Source of the DNA: Cupriavidus basilensis | Lineage (GTDB): Bacteria; Pseudomonadota; Gammaproteobacteria; Burkholderiales; Burkholderiaceae | Length of the DNA: 64,000 nt | NCBI RefSeq assembly: GCF_000832305.1 | Contig: NZ_CP010536.1 | Span: 868,001 to 932,000 of the forward strand | Reading direction: 5' to 3' | Shown: positions 31,555 through 42,325 of the stretch, one piece after another | Layout of the letters: every line of letters begins with the position of its first letter | Position numbering within the stretch: the stretch's first letter is position 1 | Translations under genes and position numbers: made by a program | Notes under the pieces: generated by a model | The model's input: the letters and a program-made list of their open reading frames with translations, nothing else | Databases searched by the model: none | What the model was told of the DNA's origin: nothing

Positions 31555-31702
31555 CATTGACGGGAGGCCGGCCCGCCGCGAACCCGTGATTGTTCTTGCC
31601 ACACCGCCGTGCCATCATCGCGCAGCCGCCTGCGCATTGCCTGGCCGCGCTGAATCCGACACCTCCCAAACGTAACGTCAGTAACATCAGCGAATTCCCC
31701 GG

Positions 31703-32566
31703 ATGGACTGGAGTGATATCAAGATCTTCCTGGCGATCGCCCGCGCCGGCACCCTGGGCGGCGCCGCGCGCGCGATCGGGCAGACCCAGCCGACCATGGG
31801 GCGCAGGCTGAAGGCGCTGGAGGATGCCGTCGGGCATGCCTTGTTCCAGCGCACCAGCGACGGCTATGTGCTGACCGATGAAGGGGCTGCCGTGCTCGCC
31901 CACGCGCAGCGTATCGAGGCAGAGGCGATTGCTTTCGAGCGCCAGCTGTCCGGCCAGGCGCGCGAGCTGGACGGCATGCTGCGGATCTCGTCGTCCGACT
32001 GGTTTGGCGTGCACATGCTGACGCCGGTGATCGCGGACTTTATCCGCGCCCATCCGCGCGTCGCGGTGGAACTGGTTACCGATGCCCGCTTGCTCAGCCT
32101 GGCGCGCCGCGAGGCGGACCTGGTCTTTCGCATCCGCGCGTTCGACGAGGCCGATATCGTGCAGCGCAAGCTGATGCATATGGACTACGCGCTCTATTCG
32201 GCGCCCGGCGTGGCACCGCCGCGCGCGGGCGATGGCGAGGGCCATGCCCTGCTGACGCTGGATGCGGGTTTCGCGGACCTGCCCGACGTGGCCTGGATGC
32301 GCAGGCAACTGCCGAACGCCCGGGTGGCATTCGGCAGCAACAGCCGCGAGGCGCAGGCCAGGCTGTGCGCGGCCGGCGCGGGGCTGGCTGTGCTGCCCTG
32401 CGTGCTGGCCGAGCGCCTGGGCGGGCTACAGGCCATCGACATGGGCGAGGCGCCGCCAGGGCGCGATGTCTGGGTGGGCTATCACCGCGACCTGCGCCGC
32501 CTGGGGCGGCTGCGCGCCTTCCTGGATGCGACCATCGAGCGCCTGGGCAATAGCGCGCACGCCTAG
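31703..32566 (+). CDS. LysR-family transcriptional regulator
   Basis: A 287-residue LTTR. The winged helix-turn-helix covers residues 1-60 (MDWSDIKIFLAIARAGTLGGAARAIGQTQPTMGRRLKALE), and the effector-binding fold follows (about 90-285; LRISSSDWFGVHMLTPVIADF, then READLVFRIRAFDEADIV and GLAVLPCVLAERL). The sequence is of the group often described as DNA-binding proteins with one substrate domain, regulating oxidoreductases or efflux. The stop overlaps that of the convergent quinone oxidoreductase by 4 bp, so direct control of that gene is not implied by a shared promoter. Confidence 0.9.
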   Translation: MDWSDIKIFLAIARAGTLGGAARAIGQTQPTMGRRLKALEDAVGHALFQRTSDGYVLTDEGAAVLAHAQRIEAEAIAFERQLSGQARELDGMLRISSSDWFGVHMLTPVIADFIRAHPRVAVELVTDARLLSLARREADLVFRIRAFDEADIVQRKLMHMDYALYSAPGVAPPRAGDGEGHALLTLDAGFADLPDVAWMRRQLPNARVAFGSNSREAQARLCAAGAGLAVLPCVLAERLGGLQAIDMGEAPPGRDVWVGYHRDLRRLGRLRAFLDATIERLGNSAHA

Positions 32567-33567
32567 TCCCCGGCAATCTCCACCACCAGCTTGCCCTTGG
32601 CGGTGCCGGTCTCGATGGCGCGATGCGCATCGATGGCGGTATCGAGCGTGAAGTGCCGCGCATCGAGCCGCACGGCGAGCTTGCCCGCATCGGCCAGCCG
32701 CGCCGCTTCGCGCAGGATCTCGCCGTGGTGCGCGCGGCCCTTGCCGGTGAGCATCGGCATCAGCGTGAACACGCCTGAATACGTGGCCGCGCGAAACGAC
32801 AGCGGCGCCAGCGCGTGCGTGCCCCAGCCAAGGCAGCTCACCACGTGGCCGCCATAGGTGCGCGCAGCGAGAAAAGAACTGTCCAGCACCGTGCCGCCCA
32901 CCGTGTCGTAGACCACGTCGAAGCCCTCGCCCGCAGTGTATTGGTCGACATACTGCGCGACGGATGTCGCGGCGTGGTCGATCGCGGTGGCGCCATAGCC
33001 CTCGATGATCGCCTTCTGCGCGGCGGAGCCCGTGGCGTAGACCTGCGCCCCGAGCGCGCGGGCGATCTGCACCGCGATATGGCCCACGCCGCCGGCGCCG
33101 CCATGCACCAGCACCTTCTGGCCAGGCTGCACGCGCGCCCGGTCGACCAGGCCTTCCCACGCGGTGATGAATACCAGTGGCAATGCCGCGGCTTCGCGCA
33201 TCGACAGCGCGGCAGGCTTGCGTGTTAGCAGGTCGGCATCGACCGCGGCGTACTGCGCGAGCGAGCCCTGCAGGCCGCCCACGCCACCGGTCATGCCATA
33301 GACCTCGTCGCCGGGCGCAAAGGCCGTCGCGCCCGCGCCCACGGCTTGCACCACGCCGGCCAGGTCCAGCCCCAGCACGGCGGGCAAGGGGTGGCGGGCG
33401 TGCGCCGCCTGGCCGGCGCGGATCTTGGTGTCGAGCGGGTTGACGCCGCTGGCCAGGATGCGCACCAGTACCTGGCCGGGGCCCGCCACTGGCCTGGGAA
33501 GCTGGACGGCCGTGAACGGCGCGCCCGCGGATTCGACGATGAGGGCCTGCATGGTGGGGTGGGACAT
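32563..33567 (-). CDS. Zinc-independent medium-chain dehydrogenase, quinone oxidoreductase type
   Basis: NADPH-dependent MDR enzyme of 334 residues, related to zeta-crystallin/quinone reductases. The GroES-like domain (about 1-120) has GPGQVLVRILASGVNPLDTKIRAG and PAVLGLDLAGVVQAVG, with no catalytic or structural zinc cysteines. The Rossmann domain has VLVHGGAGGVGHIAVQIAR (about 148-166). The C-terminal half closes with FDVVYDTVGGTVLDSSF and HRAIETGTAKGKLVVEI. The start at 33567 was chosen because the long upstream extension is not family sequence. It probably reduces quinones or alpha,beta-unsaturated carbonyls. Convergent with a LysR gene. Confidence 0.9.
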   Translation of the reverse strand: MSHPTMQALIVESAGAPFTAVQLPRPVAGPGQVLVRILASGVNPLDTKIRAGQAAHARHPLPAVLGLDLAGVVQAVGAGATAFAPGDEVYGMTGGVGGLQGSLAQYAAVDADLLTRKPAALSMREAAALPLVFITAWEGLVDRARVQPGQKVLVHGGAGGVGHIAVQIARALGAQVYATGSAAQKAIIEGYGATAIDHAATSVAQYVDQYTAGEGFDVVYDTVGGTVLDSSFLAARTYGGHVVSCLGWGTHALAPLSFRAATYSGVFTLMPMLTGKGRAHHGEILREAARLADAGKLAVRLDARHFTLDTAIDAHRAIETGTAKGKLVVEIAGD

Positions 33568-33945
33568 GATGCGCTCCGTATAAGTTGGCAATGAACTAGC
33601 GAAGGGTTGGTGTGACCATTCTTGGCCAGGCCGGCGCGCTCGTAAATCAACGCTTCTGTACTCTTGCCATGCAGTTCTGAATGGGATGGCCTCGTGGCCT
33701 CGTGTCATGCCGCCGTGGAAGTGGGTGACGTTGACGATTGCGCGGCAGGCGAAAGTGCCGCAGGCAGCATCACGGGTGCCGTGTGGCGATCCGCCCCCGA
33801 GACATTGGTCTGGTGATCCATGGGCAACTTTCCCGTTGACGAAATTCGTCCGGATTTCATCGGGATGCGAATAAAGATCTCGCCGCGCGGCCAGGCCCCA
33901 CAACGATTCTCACAATTCCAGGGTAAACACGTATCAAGTCGTTGA
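33568..33945. other. Intergenic stretch before groESL, no gene seen
   Basis: About 380 bp holding the quinone oxidoreductase promoter and leading into the groESL promoter. No frame with a ribosome site or family sequence was seen. Confidence 0.45.
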
Positions 33946-33975
33946 CTTGAAAACGCTACCCCCCGTCCCTATAAT
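33946..33975 (+). promoter_or_regulatory. groESL promoter: sigma-70 boxes overlapping a sigma-32-like motif
   Basis: TTGAAA (33947-33952), 17 bases, TATAAT (33970-33975) is a near-ideal sigma-70 promoter. The same bases read CTTGAAA-N14-CCCTATAAT, close to the heat-shock sigma-32 pattern. It abuts the CIRCE operator. Confidence 0.75.
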
Positions 33976-34001
33976 TAGCACTCGTTGGGCATGAGTGCTA
34001 A
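33975..34001. promoter_or_regulatory. CIRCE operator (HrcA-binding) of groESL
   Basis: TTAGCACTC-N9-GAGTGCTAA, a perfect match to the CIRCE consensus. It overlaps the last base of the -10 box, so HrcA would block transcription start. Confidence 0.97.
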
Positions 34002-34093
34002 CAGACCTCTCCCAGCGTACTAATTCTGCTGGCCGTCAGTGCTGGCGGTCATTTTTGTGAACCTAAAATCACTTTTTGTACCAAGGAGTCCGT

Positions 34094-34384
34094 ATGAATC
34101 TGCGTCCTTTGCACGACCGCGTGATCGTGAAGCGTCTGGACAATGAAACCAAGACCGCTTCCGGCATCGTGATTCCCGACAACGCTGCCGAAAAGCCTGA
34201 TCAAGGTGAAGTGCTCGCCGTTGGCCCCGGCAAGAAGGACGACAAGGGCGCTTCGATCGTCCTCGACGTCAAGGTGGGTGACCGCGTGCTGTTCGGCAAG
34301 TATGCCGGCCAGGCCGTGAAGGTGGATGGCCAGGAACTGCTGGTCATGCGCGAAGAAGACATCATGGCTGTGGTGAACAAGTAA
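34094..34384 (+). CDS. groES: Co-chaperonin GroES
   Basis: The 96-residue lid subunit of the GroEL chaperonin, heptameric in the cytoplasm. The sequence is complete and typical: [14 protein letters not shown] at the N-terminus, the mobile loop around [15 protein letters not shown] (residues about 22-36), and the C-terminal strand [13 protein letters not shown]. The start at 34094 has AAGGAG upstream; an upstream in-frame codon would add six non-conserved residues. It is the first gene of a two-gene operon, 40 bp before groEL, driven by the CIRCE-controlled promoter. Codon use in this operon is visibly biased towards highly expressed genes. Confidence 0.98.
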   Translation: MNLRPLHDRVIVKRLDNETKTASGIVIPDNAAEKPDQGEVLAVGPGKKDDKGASIVLDVKVGDRVLFGKYAGQAVKVDGQELLVMREEDIMAVVNK

Positions 34385-34412
34385 TCCACGCACCCCATTC
34401 GTACAGATTTAG

Positions 34413-36068
<1,656 letters not shown>

Positions 36069-36121
36069 ATCTGCCGGCCTGCCAAACGGCAGCCTGCTGT
36101 ACCCGCATCACCCGTAGTAGC

Positions 36122-36157
36122 AAAAACCCCCGCTGGCGCGAGCCGGCGGGGGTTTTT
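36122..36157. terminator. Bidirectional terminator after groEL
   Basis: AAAAACCCCCGC/GCGGGGGTTTTT 12-bp stem with a further GGC/GCC inner pairing. T runs occur on both strands, so it can serve groEL (plus) and the convergent phosphoesterase gene (minus). Confidence 0.95.
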
Positions 36158-36206
36158 GTCTATGGGGCGACAGTACCGGCCCAAGGGGCGCCGTCGCGTG
36201 AAAGGC

Positions 36207-36995
36207 TTACAGCTCCACCGTGTAGCACCAGTCGAAGGCCGGGTTCTCCGGTTCGCCGGTCTTGCGGCGGATATAGCCGCGCGGGTTGCACACCACGCGC
36301 GCATCTTCCAGGCGGTAATCGAAGCCGGTATGCGTATGGCCGTGCACCCACAGGTCGGCCTGCGCAACCAGGTCCGGCCGGCGCGAGATAAAGCCGGCGG
36401 AGACCAGGTCATGGGAGAAGCGCGGGTCGAGGCTGCCGAGATCCGGTGCATGGTGGGTCACCACCACTGTCTTGCCGGCAAAGGGCACGGCGAGCTGCGC
36501 CGCCAGCCAGGCGCTGGCCGCCTCGTGCCGCGCCAGCGCGTCGGCCGTGGTGAAACGGCGCCGCAGGCCGTCGCCATCCGCCACCTCGATCAGGCGGTGG
36601 TCCACCATCACGCCAGCGCAGGCCAGCATCGACTCCTCGCGCCGGCCGGCGCCAAACAGCGCGTAGTCAGTCCACCAGGTGGTGCCGATCACGCGCACCG
36701 GCTCGCCCGCCAGGTTGTCGAAACAAGCCACCGCGTCATTGAGCACGCGCACATGCGGCGCCGCCCCGGCGGCCTGCGCCAGTTGCGCGTCCACCTGCTC
36801 GAAGGCGCTCTCGTAGTACTCGTGATTGCCCGGCACATAGACCACCGGCCCCGAAAAGGTGCGCGCGGCCCAGTCGACGCCGGCGCGGCCGTTGGCGATA
36901 TCGCCGGCCAGCACCACCAGGTCGGCGGGGCAGTCGGGTATCGCCGCCGGTGTGTCGTGTTCGAGGTGCAGATCGCTGAGGATGCGGATCTTCAT
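36207..36995 (-). CDS. Calcineurin-like metallophosphoesterase (cytoplasmic)
   Basis: A 262-residue phosphoesterase without signal peptide. The metal-binding motifs of the family are intact and in order: D8/H10 (MKIRILSDLHLE), GDIANG near residue 31, GNHEYY near 56, THHAPD near 175 and GHTHTGFDYR near 220. The GNHE and GHTH pairs are the standard ones, unlike the exported homologue at 23910. Substrate unknown; relatives cleave phosphodiesters or nucleotide derivatives. It stands alone, convergent with groEL, and shares the bidirectional terminator. Confidence 0.88.
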   Translation of the reverse strand: MKIRILSDLHLEHDTPAAIPDCPADLVVLAGDIANGRAGVDWAARTFSGPVVYVPGNHEYYESAFEQVDAQLAQAAGAAPHVRVLNDAVACFDNLAGEPVRVIGTTWWTDYALFGAGRREESMLACAGVMVDHRLIEVADGDGLRRRFTTADALARHEAASAWLAAQLAVPFAGKTVVVTHHAPDLGSLDPRFSHDLVSAGFISRRPDLVAQADLWVHGHTHTGFDYRLEDARVVCNPRGYIRRKTGEPENPAFDWCYTVEL

Positions 36996-37140
36996 GGGGT
37001 CTCCATGCGAAATGCCGACGCGCCGACGGCAAGGGGCCTGCCTGTATTCTTCATGCGAGCGAAGACCTGGTCAAGCGTCATGGGCGCGTCGCGCCGTTCG
37101 CCTCCAGCCGGCGGGCATGCGGGCTATTTGTGCCGCCAGC

Positions 37141-37165
37141 AAAAACGCCCGGACAAAGTCCGGGC
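37141..37165 (-). terminator. Rho-independent terminator of the tad operon
   Basis: A perfect 8-bp stem GCCCGGAC/GTCCGGGC with a 3-base loop (37147-37165). On the minus strand it is followed by TTTTT (A run at 37141-37145). It lies 72 bases after the tadC stop. Confidence 0.93.
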
Positions 37166-37236
37166 AAGACTGGCTCCCTGGCGTTGCACCGGGAGACAAT
37201 CGAGGGAGCGACGTCCAGCGAGGCGAGGCAGCCAGC

Positions 37237-38187
37237 TCACTGGCCGGACATGGTCGGCAGCAAGACCCGATAAATCTGGATGAATGCGGGTCCAAGCAAC
37301 ACTAGCAGCAGTGTCGGGAAGATCATGAAGATCAAGGGGAACAATAGTTTCAGCGCAATCTTCGCGGCCTGTTCCTCAGCACGCATGCGGCGCTTGGTTC
37401 GCAGCATGTCGGACAGCACCCGCAGCGACTCCCCGAGGCTGGTGCCGAAGCGGTCGGCCTGGTTCAGCATGGATGCGAATTTGTCCACGTCATCCACGCC
37501 GGTGCGCAGCGCCAGGTTGGTCAGCGCCTTGTCCTTGGCGAAGCCAGAGCGCAGCTCCAGCAGCATCAATTGCAGCTCGTCGGCCAGTACCGGGCAGCGC
37601 AGCGCGAGTTCATCCGCCACGCGCATCAGCGCCGCGTCGAGCCCGAGCCCGGCCTCCACGCAAACCGTGAGCAGATCAATCACGTCCGGAAACTCCTCGA
37701 ACACCGCGCGCTTGCGGTTATCCACCTTGCGCGATAGCACGGCATTGGGCAGGTAGTAACCAATCGCGCCTAGTACCGCCAGGAGCGCTACGGTCTTGTA
37801 CTGCCCCTGGAACGCCGGCACGCCGCTCACCGCTATCAACGCCAGCATGGGCAGCCCGATGGCCAGCACCGTCTTGGCGGCGAAGTAGAGATGCGGCGCA
37901 GCGCTGCTGCGCCAGCCGGCATTCATGAAGCGCACGCGCATCTGCGAGCCTTCCCAACCCTCCTTGGGCAACGACAGGCGTGACACGGGTCTGGCCCACC
38001 GCACCAGGTTGTCGAGCCAGGCGTTGTCCTGCCCCGTGCCGGCTCCCGTGGCCGTACCGGCTATCTGCCCCAGCCTCTCGCGTGCCCGGCTAGGCGTGAA
38101 TGTCAGCAGCAGACCGAATACCGCGCCGAACGCCGCCACAAAAATGAGAACCAGCATCAGGACCTGCTCTGTATGGACACCTTGCAT
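37237..38187 (-). CDS. tadC: Tad pilus inner-membrane platform protein TadC
   Basis: A 316-residue GspF-domain protein that with TadB forms the inner-membrane platform of the Flp pilus machine. Hydrophobic segments lie near residues 8-30, 105-125, 130-150 and at the C-terminus (LLFPLIFMIFPTLLLVLLGP, about 283-302). The cytoplasmic T2SSF domain has EEFPDVIDLLTVCVEAGLGLDAAL, then LRTGVDDVDKFASMLNQADRFG. The gene is the last of the tad operon and is followed by a terminator. Its start has a clear ribosome site (GGAGG, 9-10 bases). Confidence 0.93.
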   Translation of the reverse strand: MQGVHTEQVLMLVLIFVAAFGAVFGLLLTFTPSRARERLGQIAGTATGAGTGQDNAWLDNLVRWARPVSRLSLPKEGWEGSQMRVRFMNAGWRSSAAPHLYFAAKTVLAIGLPMLALIAVSGVPAFQGQYKTVALLAVLGAIGYYLPNAVLSRKVDNRKRAVFEEFPDVIDLLTVCVEAGLGLDAALMRVADELALRCPVLADELQLMLLELRSGFAKDKALTNLALRTGVDDVDKFASMLNQADRFGTSLGESLRVLSDMLRTKRRMRAEEQAAKIALKLLFPLIFMIFPTLLLVLLGPAFIQIYRVLLPTMSGQ

Positions 38188-38235
38188 GATCGCCTCCGGA
38201 ATCGAGAATTCTGCCTACTTCTGGGTCGCGTGCAT

Positions 38236-39213
38236 TCAGACCCGGATACGGATGATCCGGCGCATCCAGACGACGCCGAGCGTCATTCCTCCCAGCGCCA
38301 TCCCGACCATCTTGAGGCCGATCGGGTCTTGCCATAGCACTGTCATGAAATCCGGATTCACCACCAGAATCAGCCCGGCGGTGGCGAACGGGAGCAGGCC
38401 CAGTATCCAGGCCGATAGGCGCCCCTCTGCCGAGAGCACCTTGATCTTGTCGAACAGCTTCAGGCGTTCACGCACCAGGTTGCCGATCGTGTCGAGAATT
38501 TCGGCAAGGTTGCCGCCGCTCTCGCGCTGTATCAGTACCGCGATCACGAAGTAGCGCAAGTCGTTGATCGGCACTCGCATTGCCATGTTTGTCATTGCCT
38601 CGTCGAGAGCGACCCCGTAATTGATCTCCTCAAAGGTAGTCCGGAATTCGCGGCCCATCGGATCCTTTACCTCCTGCCCCACCATCCCCAGCGCACCCGA
38701 GAAGGAGTGCCCCGCGCGTAGCGCGCGGCTGATCATGTCGACCGCATCGGGCAGTTGCGTCTCCAGTTGCTTGAGGCGCTTATGTCGAAGTGCGATGACA
38801 TGCCAGAGGGGCAAAGAGCCAACCAGTAACGCGCCCAGTACCACCAGTACCGGTGGCACGGGCAGCAGCGGCACGAGCGCCAGCGCGCACAGCGCGACCA
38901 GCCCGCAATAGCCGAGTAGCTGCGCAACCGACCACGTGCTCCCGGATTGCTCGAGCCATCGGTCGAGCCCGCCGACGCGAGGCAGCATCAGCAGCCAGCG
39001 CTGCAGCATCGGCGTGTTGCTCAGCATGCGCCCCTTCAGGATCGACAGGGTCTCCGCGCTGACCTGCCCGCCGGCCGACAGCGACCGCAGCCTGGCCTCG
39101 ATCCGCTTCGCCGCCGGGCCGTGGTAATTGTTCCACCAAAGGTAGGCGCCTTCGATGCAAAGCACCACCGCAGCGAACAACAAGATGATGAAGGCATAAA
39201 ATATGAAGTTCAT
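38236..39213 (-). CDS. tadB: Tad pilus inner-membrane platform protein TadB
   Basis: A 325-residue partner of TadC. An N-terminal membrane segment (residues 3-24), a pair near 93-130 and C-terminal segments (about 270-315) flank the GspF/T2SSF domain (about 155-280; LPDAVDMISRALRAGHSFSGALGMVGQEV, then ESGGNLAEILDTIGNLVRERLKL). The EVKDPMGREFRTTFEEINYGVALDEA stretch is typical of TadB. It lies between tadA and tadC, the standard order. No odd features were seen. Confidence 0.93.
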   Translation of the reverse strand: MNFIFYAFIILLFAAVVLCIEGAYLWWNNYHGPAAKRIEARLRSLSAGGQVSAETLSILKGRMLSNTPMLQRWLLMLPRVGGLDRWLEQSGSTWSVAQLLGYCGLVALCALALVPLLPVPPVLVVLGALLVGSLPLWHVIALRHKRLKQLETQLPDAVDMISRALRAGHSFSGALGMVGQEVKDPMGREFRTTFEEINYGVALDEAMTNMAMRVPINDLRYFVIAVLIQRESGGNLAEILDTIGNLVRERLKLFDKIKVLSAEGRLSAWILGLLPFATAGLILVVNPDFMTVLWQDPIGLKMVGMALGGMTLGVVWMRRIIRIRV

Positions 39214-39249
39214 TTTCTTCTCCCCGCATTCTCTGTGCCGCTGTCCGGT

Positions 39250-40611
39250 TCAGACGTCGAAGCGCTTTGCCGGGTCATAGGTTTCGTCGGGCAAGCCCAC
39301 GCCGAACACGCGCAGGCGTTCGGCAAACTTCGGGTACACGCCCGTGGCGCGGAAGTGCCCGTTGACCGTGCCATCCTGGCCTACACCGGTACGCTGGAAG
39401 GTAAAGATCTCCTGCATGTTGATGATCTCGCCCTCCATGCCGGTGATCTCCTGGATGCTGACTATCTTCCTGCGCCCGTCAGTCAGCCGGGACGCCTGCA
39501 CAATGACGGTGATTGCCGAGGATATCTGTTGCCGGATTGCCTTCGGTGGTAGATTGAGGCCGGCCATGCTGACCATGTTCTCCAGGCGCGTAAGCGCATC
39601 GCGCGGCGTATTGGCGTGGATGGTGGTCAGCGAACCCTCATGGCCGGTATTCATCGCATTGAGCATGTCCAGCGCCTCACCACCTCGCACCTCGCCCAGG
39701 ATGATGCGGTCGGGACGCATGCGCAGCGCGTTGCGTACCAGGGCGCGCTGCGTGATCTCACCCTTGCCTTCGATATTCGGTGGCCGCGTTTCCAGTCGCA
39801 GCACGTGCGGCTGGCGCAACTGGAGTTCCGCGGCATCCTCGATGGTGACGACGCGCTCGCTCTCGGGAATGAAGCCGGACAGGATGTTCAGCAGCGTGGT
39901 CTTGCCGCTGCCGGTTCCGCCTGACACCAGCACGTTCACCTTGGCGTGCGCTAGTGCTTGCAGGAGTTGCGCCATCGGCGGCGTGAGGCTCTTGAGTTCG
40001 ACCAGGTTGGCTACCTGCAGAGGATTGACGGCGAACCGCCGGATCGATAGCAAGGGACCATCGATGGCGGAGGGGGGAATGATTGCATTGACGCGCGAAC
40101 CGTCCGGCAGCCGCGCGTCCACCATCGGACTGGTTTCGTCAATGCGCCTGCCGACCCGCGAAACGATCTTCTCGATGACTTTCATCAGATGTGCATCGTC
40201 GTAGAACGTAACGTCGGTGAGTTCCAGCTTGCCGCGCCGCTCCACGAAGGTCTGTTTCGCCGTGTTGACCAGGATGTCGGAAACCGTAGGGTCTTGCAGC
40301 AGTGGCTCAAGCGGCCCGAAGCCAAACATCTCGTCGTAGACCTCCGAGGTGAGCAGCCTGCGCTCGGCGTCGTTGAGCAGGATCTTCTCTTCCTCGATGA
40401 TGATGCTCACCAGCGTGTTGATTTCCTGCCGGACCTGCTCCTGGGGGAAGCGTGCCAGCCGTTCCAGTTCCACACGGTCCAGCACCGTCTCATGGATGGT
40501 CCGCTTGAACGAGCGGTAGTTCGCCGGTGTCGGCGGGAACTGGATTGCCCCATGGCCATTGGCGATGAAGGCAGGCTGGCTGGGGCTCGACAGTTGATCG
40601 CGGATTGACAT
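39250..40611 (-). CDS. tadA: Tad pilus secretion ATPase TadA (CpaF)
   Basis: A 453-residue cytoplasmic hexameric ATPase of the VirB11/GspE family that powers Flp pilus assembly. Nucleotide motifs are intact: Walker [10 protein letters not shown] (near residue 237), the Asp box with [38 protein letters not shown] as Walker B, and the His box [13 protein letters not shown]. The N-terminal domain (about 40-190) has [24 protein letters not shown] and [20 protein letters not shown], as in CpaF. It would act on the TadB/TadC platform. All the catalytic motifs expected for activity are present. Confidence 0.96.
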   Translation of the reverse strand: MSIRDQLSSPSQPAFIANGHGAIQFPPTPANYRSFKRTIHETVLDRVELERLARFPQEQVRQEINTLVSIIIEEEKILLNDAERRLLTSEVYDEMFGFGPLEPLLQDPTVSDILVNTAKQTFVERRGKLELTDVTFYDDAHLMKVIEKIVSRVGRRIDETSPMVDARLPDGSRVNAIIPPSAIDGPLLSIRRFAVNPLQVANLVELKSLTPPMAQLLQALAHAKVNVLVSGGTGSGKTTLLNILSGFIPESERVVTIEDAAELQLRQPHVLRLETRPPNIEGKGEITQRALVRNALRMRPDRIILGEVRGGEALDMLNAMNTGHEGSLTTIHANTPRDALTRLENMVSMAGLNLPPKAIRQQISSAITVIVQASRLTDGRRKIVSIQEITGMEGEIINMQEIFTFQRTGVGQDGTVNGHFRATGVYPKFAERLRVFGVGLPDETYDPAKRFDV

Positions 40612-40647
40612 GATGATCTCCGGTAAGGGAATCGGGAACTCGGTGGC

Positions 40648-41841
40648 TCAGGTTGCGCGCGTGCGCAGCATCAGCTTGCGCAACGGCGACACGCTGTCTT
40701 GTTGCGTACGGCGCTCGGCTCCGGTTGCGGCAACGAACTGCGTACCCAGTGCCAGGATCGCCTTGGCGATGGCGCTGCGTTTGTGGGATTTTGCAACCGG
40801 TTCGCCGTGGCTGATTGCCTCGTCGACAGCCGAGGAATCGTCGGGCAGCGCGTGTAGGATCTTCATGCCAAACACGTCGCTCAGGGCCGAGCGGGCCAGC
40901 GCATTGCGGCAGCCCTCGCGATTGAGCAAGATGTGGACCTTGTCGGCCGAGTAGTGCAGGGCGCGCAGGATATCAAGCAGGCGGCGTCCCGGGCGGGCAA
41001 AGGCGATGGTTGGTTCGACGACGACGCAGATGCGATCGCTGCGATCCAGCAGACCGATGGACAGAGGGTCGAGCGCCTGTCCGATGTCCACGATCACAAA
41101 GTCGTAGACCGGCTGGACCACTGAGAGTATCCACTCGAGTTTCTCCTTCTGAATCTGGCTTGCCTTGATCGGGTCGGTGGCGCCGGCCAGGATGTCGAAA
41201 TTGCTATCGACATGCGTCAGGCAGGCATCCAGGAACGCCGCATCCATCCGCTCGATCTGACTGCAGATTTCCGGGAGGGTGGAGGGCGGCGGCTTGTCGC
41301 TGACAAGGTAGGTCAGGTCTCCGAACTGCCGGTTCAGGTCGATTACCAGGACGCGCTTTCCCAACTGGGCGCCAAGCGCATACCCGAGATTGCTGGCGAG
41401 GAAGCTGGTGCCGGCACCGCCCTTGCATGAAATGAACGAGATCACTTGCGCCATCTCGCGATTCCTGGGCACATGGCTGGCCTCCACCCGCCGCAGCGCT
41501 TCCGCCAGTTGCGTCCTGTCCAGTGGCCACGAGAGGACGTCGCGCACACCCGCGCGCATGGCCTTGATCAGGCAGTCGGAGCTCGGGGCGGGCGTGACAA
41601 GAATGCAAGGCAGTTCGGGGTGCTGCTGGCGCAAGGCTTCGATGCTATGCATCTGCGATGCCCCGACGACGGCTTGCTCGATGATGAGGAGATCCGCCAG
41701 CTGCATCTGGCTGCCATGGAACGGAAAGCGGGCCGGTCCTTCCAGCAGCGACATGGTCTGGAAGTTCCCGCTCCCTGCGCTCAGGCGGGAAATCTCGTCA
41801 AGTTTCTGGGCATCTTCCGATGCGATCAGGATCTTCAACAT
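40648..41841 (-). CDS. tadZ: Tad pilus localisation protein TadZ (CpaE)
   Basis: A 397-residue protein with an N-terminal receiver-like domain (about 1-125, MLKILIASEDAQKLDEISRL) and a ParA/MinD-type ATPase domain. The deviant Walker A reads CKGGAGTSFLASNLG: the signature lysine is kept but the second lysine is Thr, as in atypical TadZ proteins. The segment FDILAGATDPIKAS and the switch YDFVIVDIGQALD follow. TadZ marks the cell pole and recruits the assembly ATPase TadA, encoded next. The start at 41841 was chosen by family alignment; the longer frame lacks support. Confidence 0.9.
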   Translation of the reverse strand: MLKILIASEDAQKLDEISRLSAGSGNFQTMSLLEGPARFPFHGSQMQLADLLIIEQAVVGASQMHSIEALRQQHPELPCILVTPAPSSDCLIKAMRAGVRDVLSWPLDRTQLAEALRRVEASHVPRNREMAQVISFISCKGGAGTSFLASNLGYALGAQLGKRVLVIDLNRQFGDLTYLVSDKPPPSTLPEICSQIERMDAAFLDACLTHVDSNFDILAGATDPIKASQIQKEKLEWILSVVQPVYDFVIVDIGQALDPLSIGLLDRSDRICVVVEPTIAFARPGRRLLDILRALHYSADKVHILLNREGCRNALARSALSDVFGMKILHALPDDSSAVDEAISHGEPVAKSHKRSAIAKAILALGTQFVAATGAERRTQQDSVSPLRKLMLRTRAT

Positions 41842-41866
41842 GGTGCGTTCTCCAATCTCGGGCAAT

Positions 41867-42325
41867 CTAGCTGCAAACCGATCCACCGCTTGACGAGTTC
41901 ATGCTCTCTCGGGACAGCGTGGATGTGAAGGGTGGCATGGTCAGCGTGATCGGAAGCAAGGGGATGAACGTGCGTACCGAGACGTTGGATATGCTGACAG
42001 TTGCGCTCTGGCAGGTGCTCCGCGCGGTGGCCGCATCGGAGTCGCATCCCGCTGGCAGATAGTCGAGCTGGATGTTGGAGGCGCTGAGCAGTGGCAACAG
42101 TGAGCGCATCTTGGTCTTGATGATCGCGTCGTCGGCGTCGCAGACGACGGCCATGCGCGCGCCAAGCCGTGTCGCCTCGGCTGCGGTGTTCCAGTAGAAC
42201 AGCACGCGGGAGAACTCCACGATGCCGATCAGCAGGGGGAAGAAGATGCCGGCTATCAAGGCGAACTCGACAGCAGTCGCGCCGCGCTGCCGCGCAGGCC
42301 GGAGGAAGAGGGATCGCGTTTTCAT
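41867..42325 (-). CDS. tadF: TadE/TadF-like pseudopilin of the Tad system
   Basis: A 152-residue minor pseudopilin-like protein. The N-terminus has the TadE signature (RQRGATAVEFALIAGIFFPLLIGIVEFSRVLFYWNTAAEATR): a prepilin-peptidase-type site G^ATAVEF followed by one hydrophobic helix. The C-terminal periplasmic part contains three cysteines in CDSD, CQSA and the terminal VCS. The start overlaps the stop of the preceding TadE-like gene by 4 bp. It is called tadF by position; sequence alone does not separate TadE from TadF. Confidence 0.85.
   Translation of the reverse strand: MKTRSLFLRPARQRGATAVEFALIAGIFFPLLIGIVEFSRVLFYWNTAAEATRLGARMAVVCDADDAIIKTKMRSLLPLLSASNIQLDYLPAGCDSDAATARSTCQSATVSISNVSVRTFIPLLPITLTMPPFTSTLSRESMNSSSGGSVCS

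Noticed and set aside
31118..32308. A 396-residue minus-strand frame
   Set aside because: Antisense to a convincing LysR gene; low-complexity translation.
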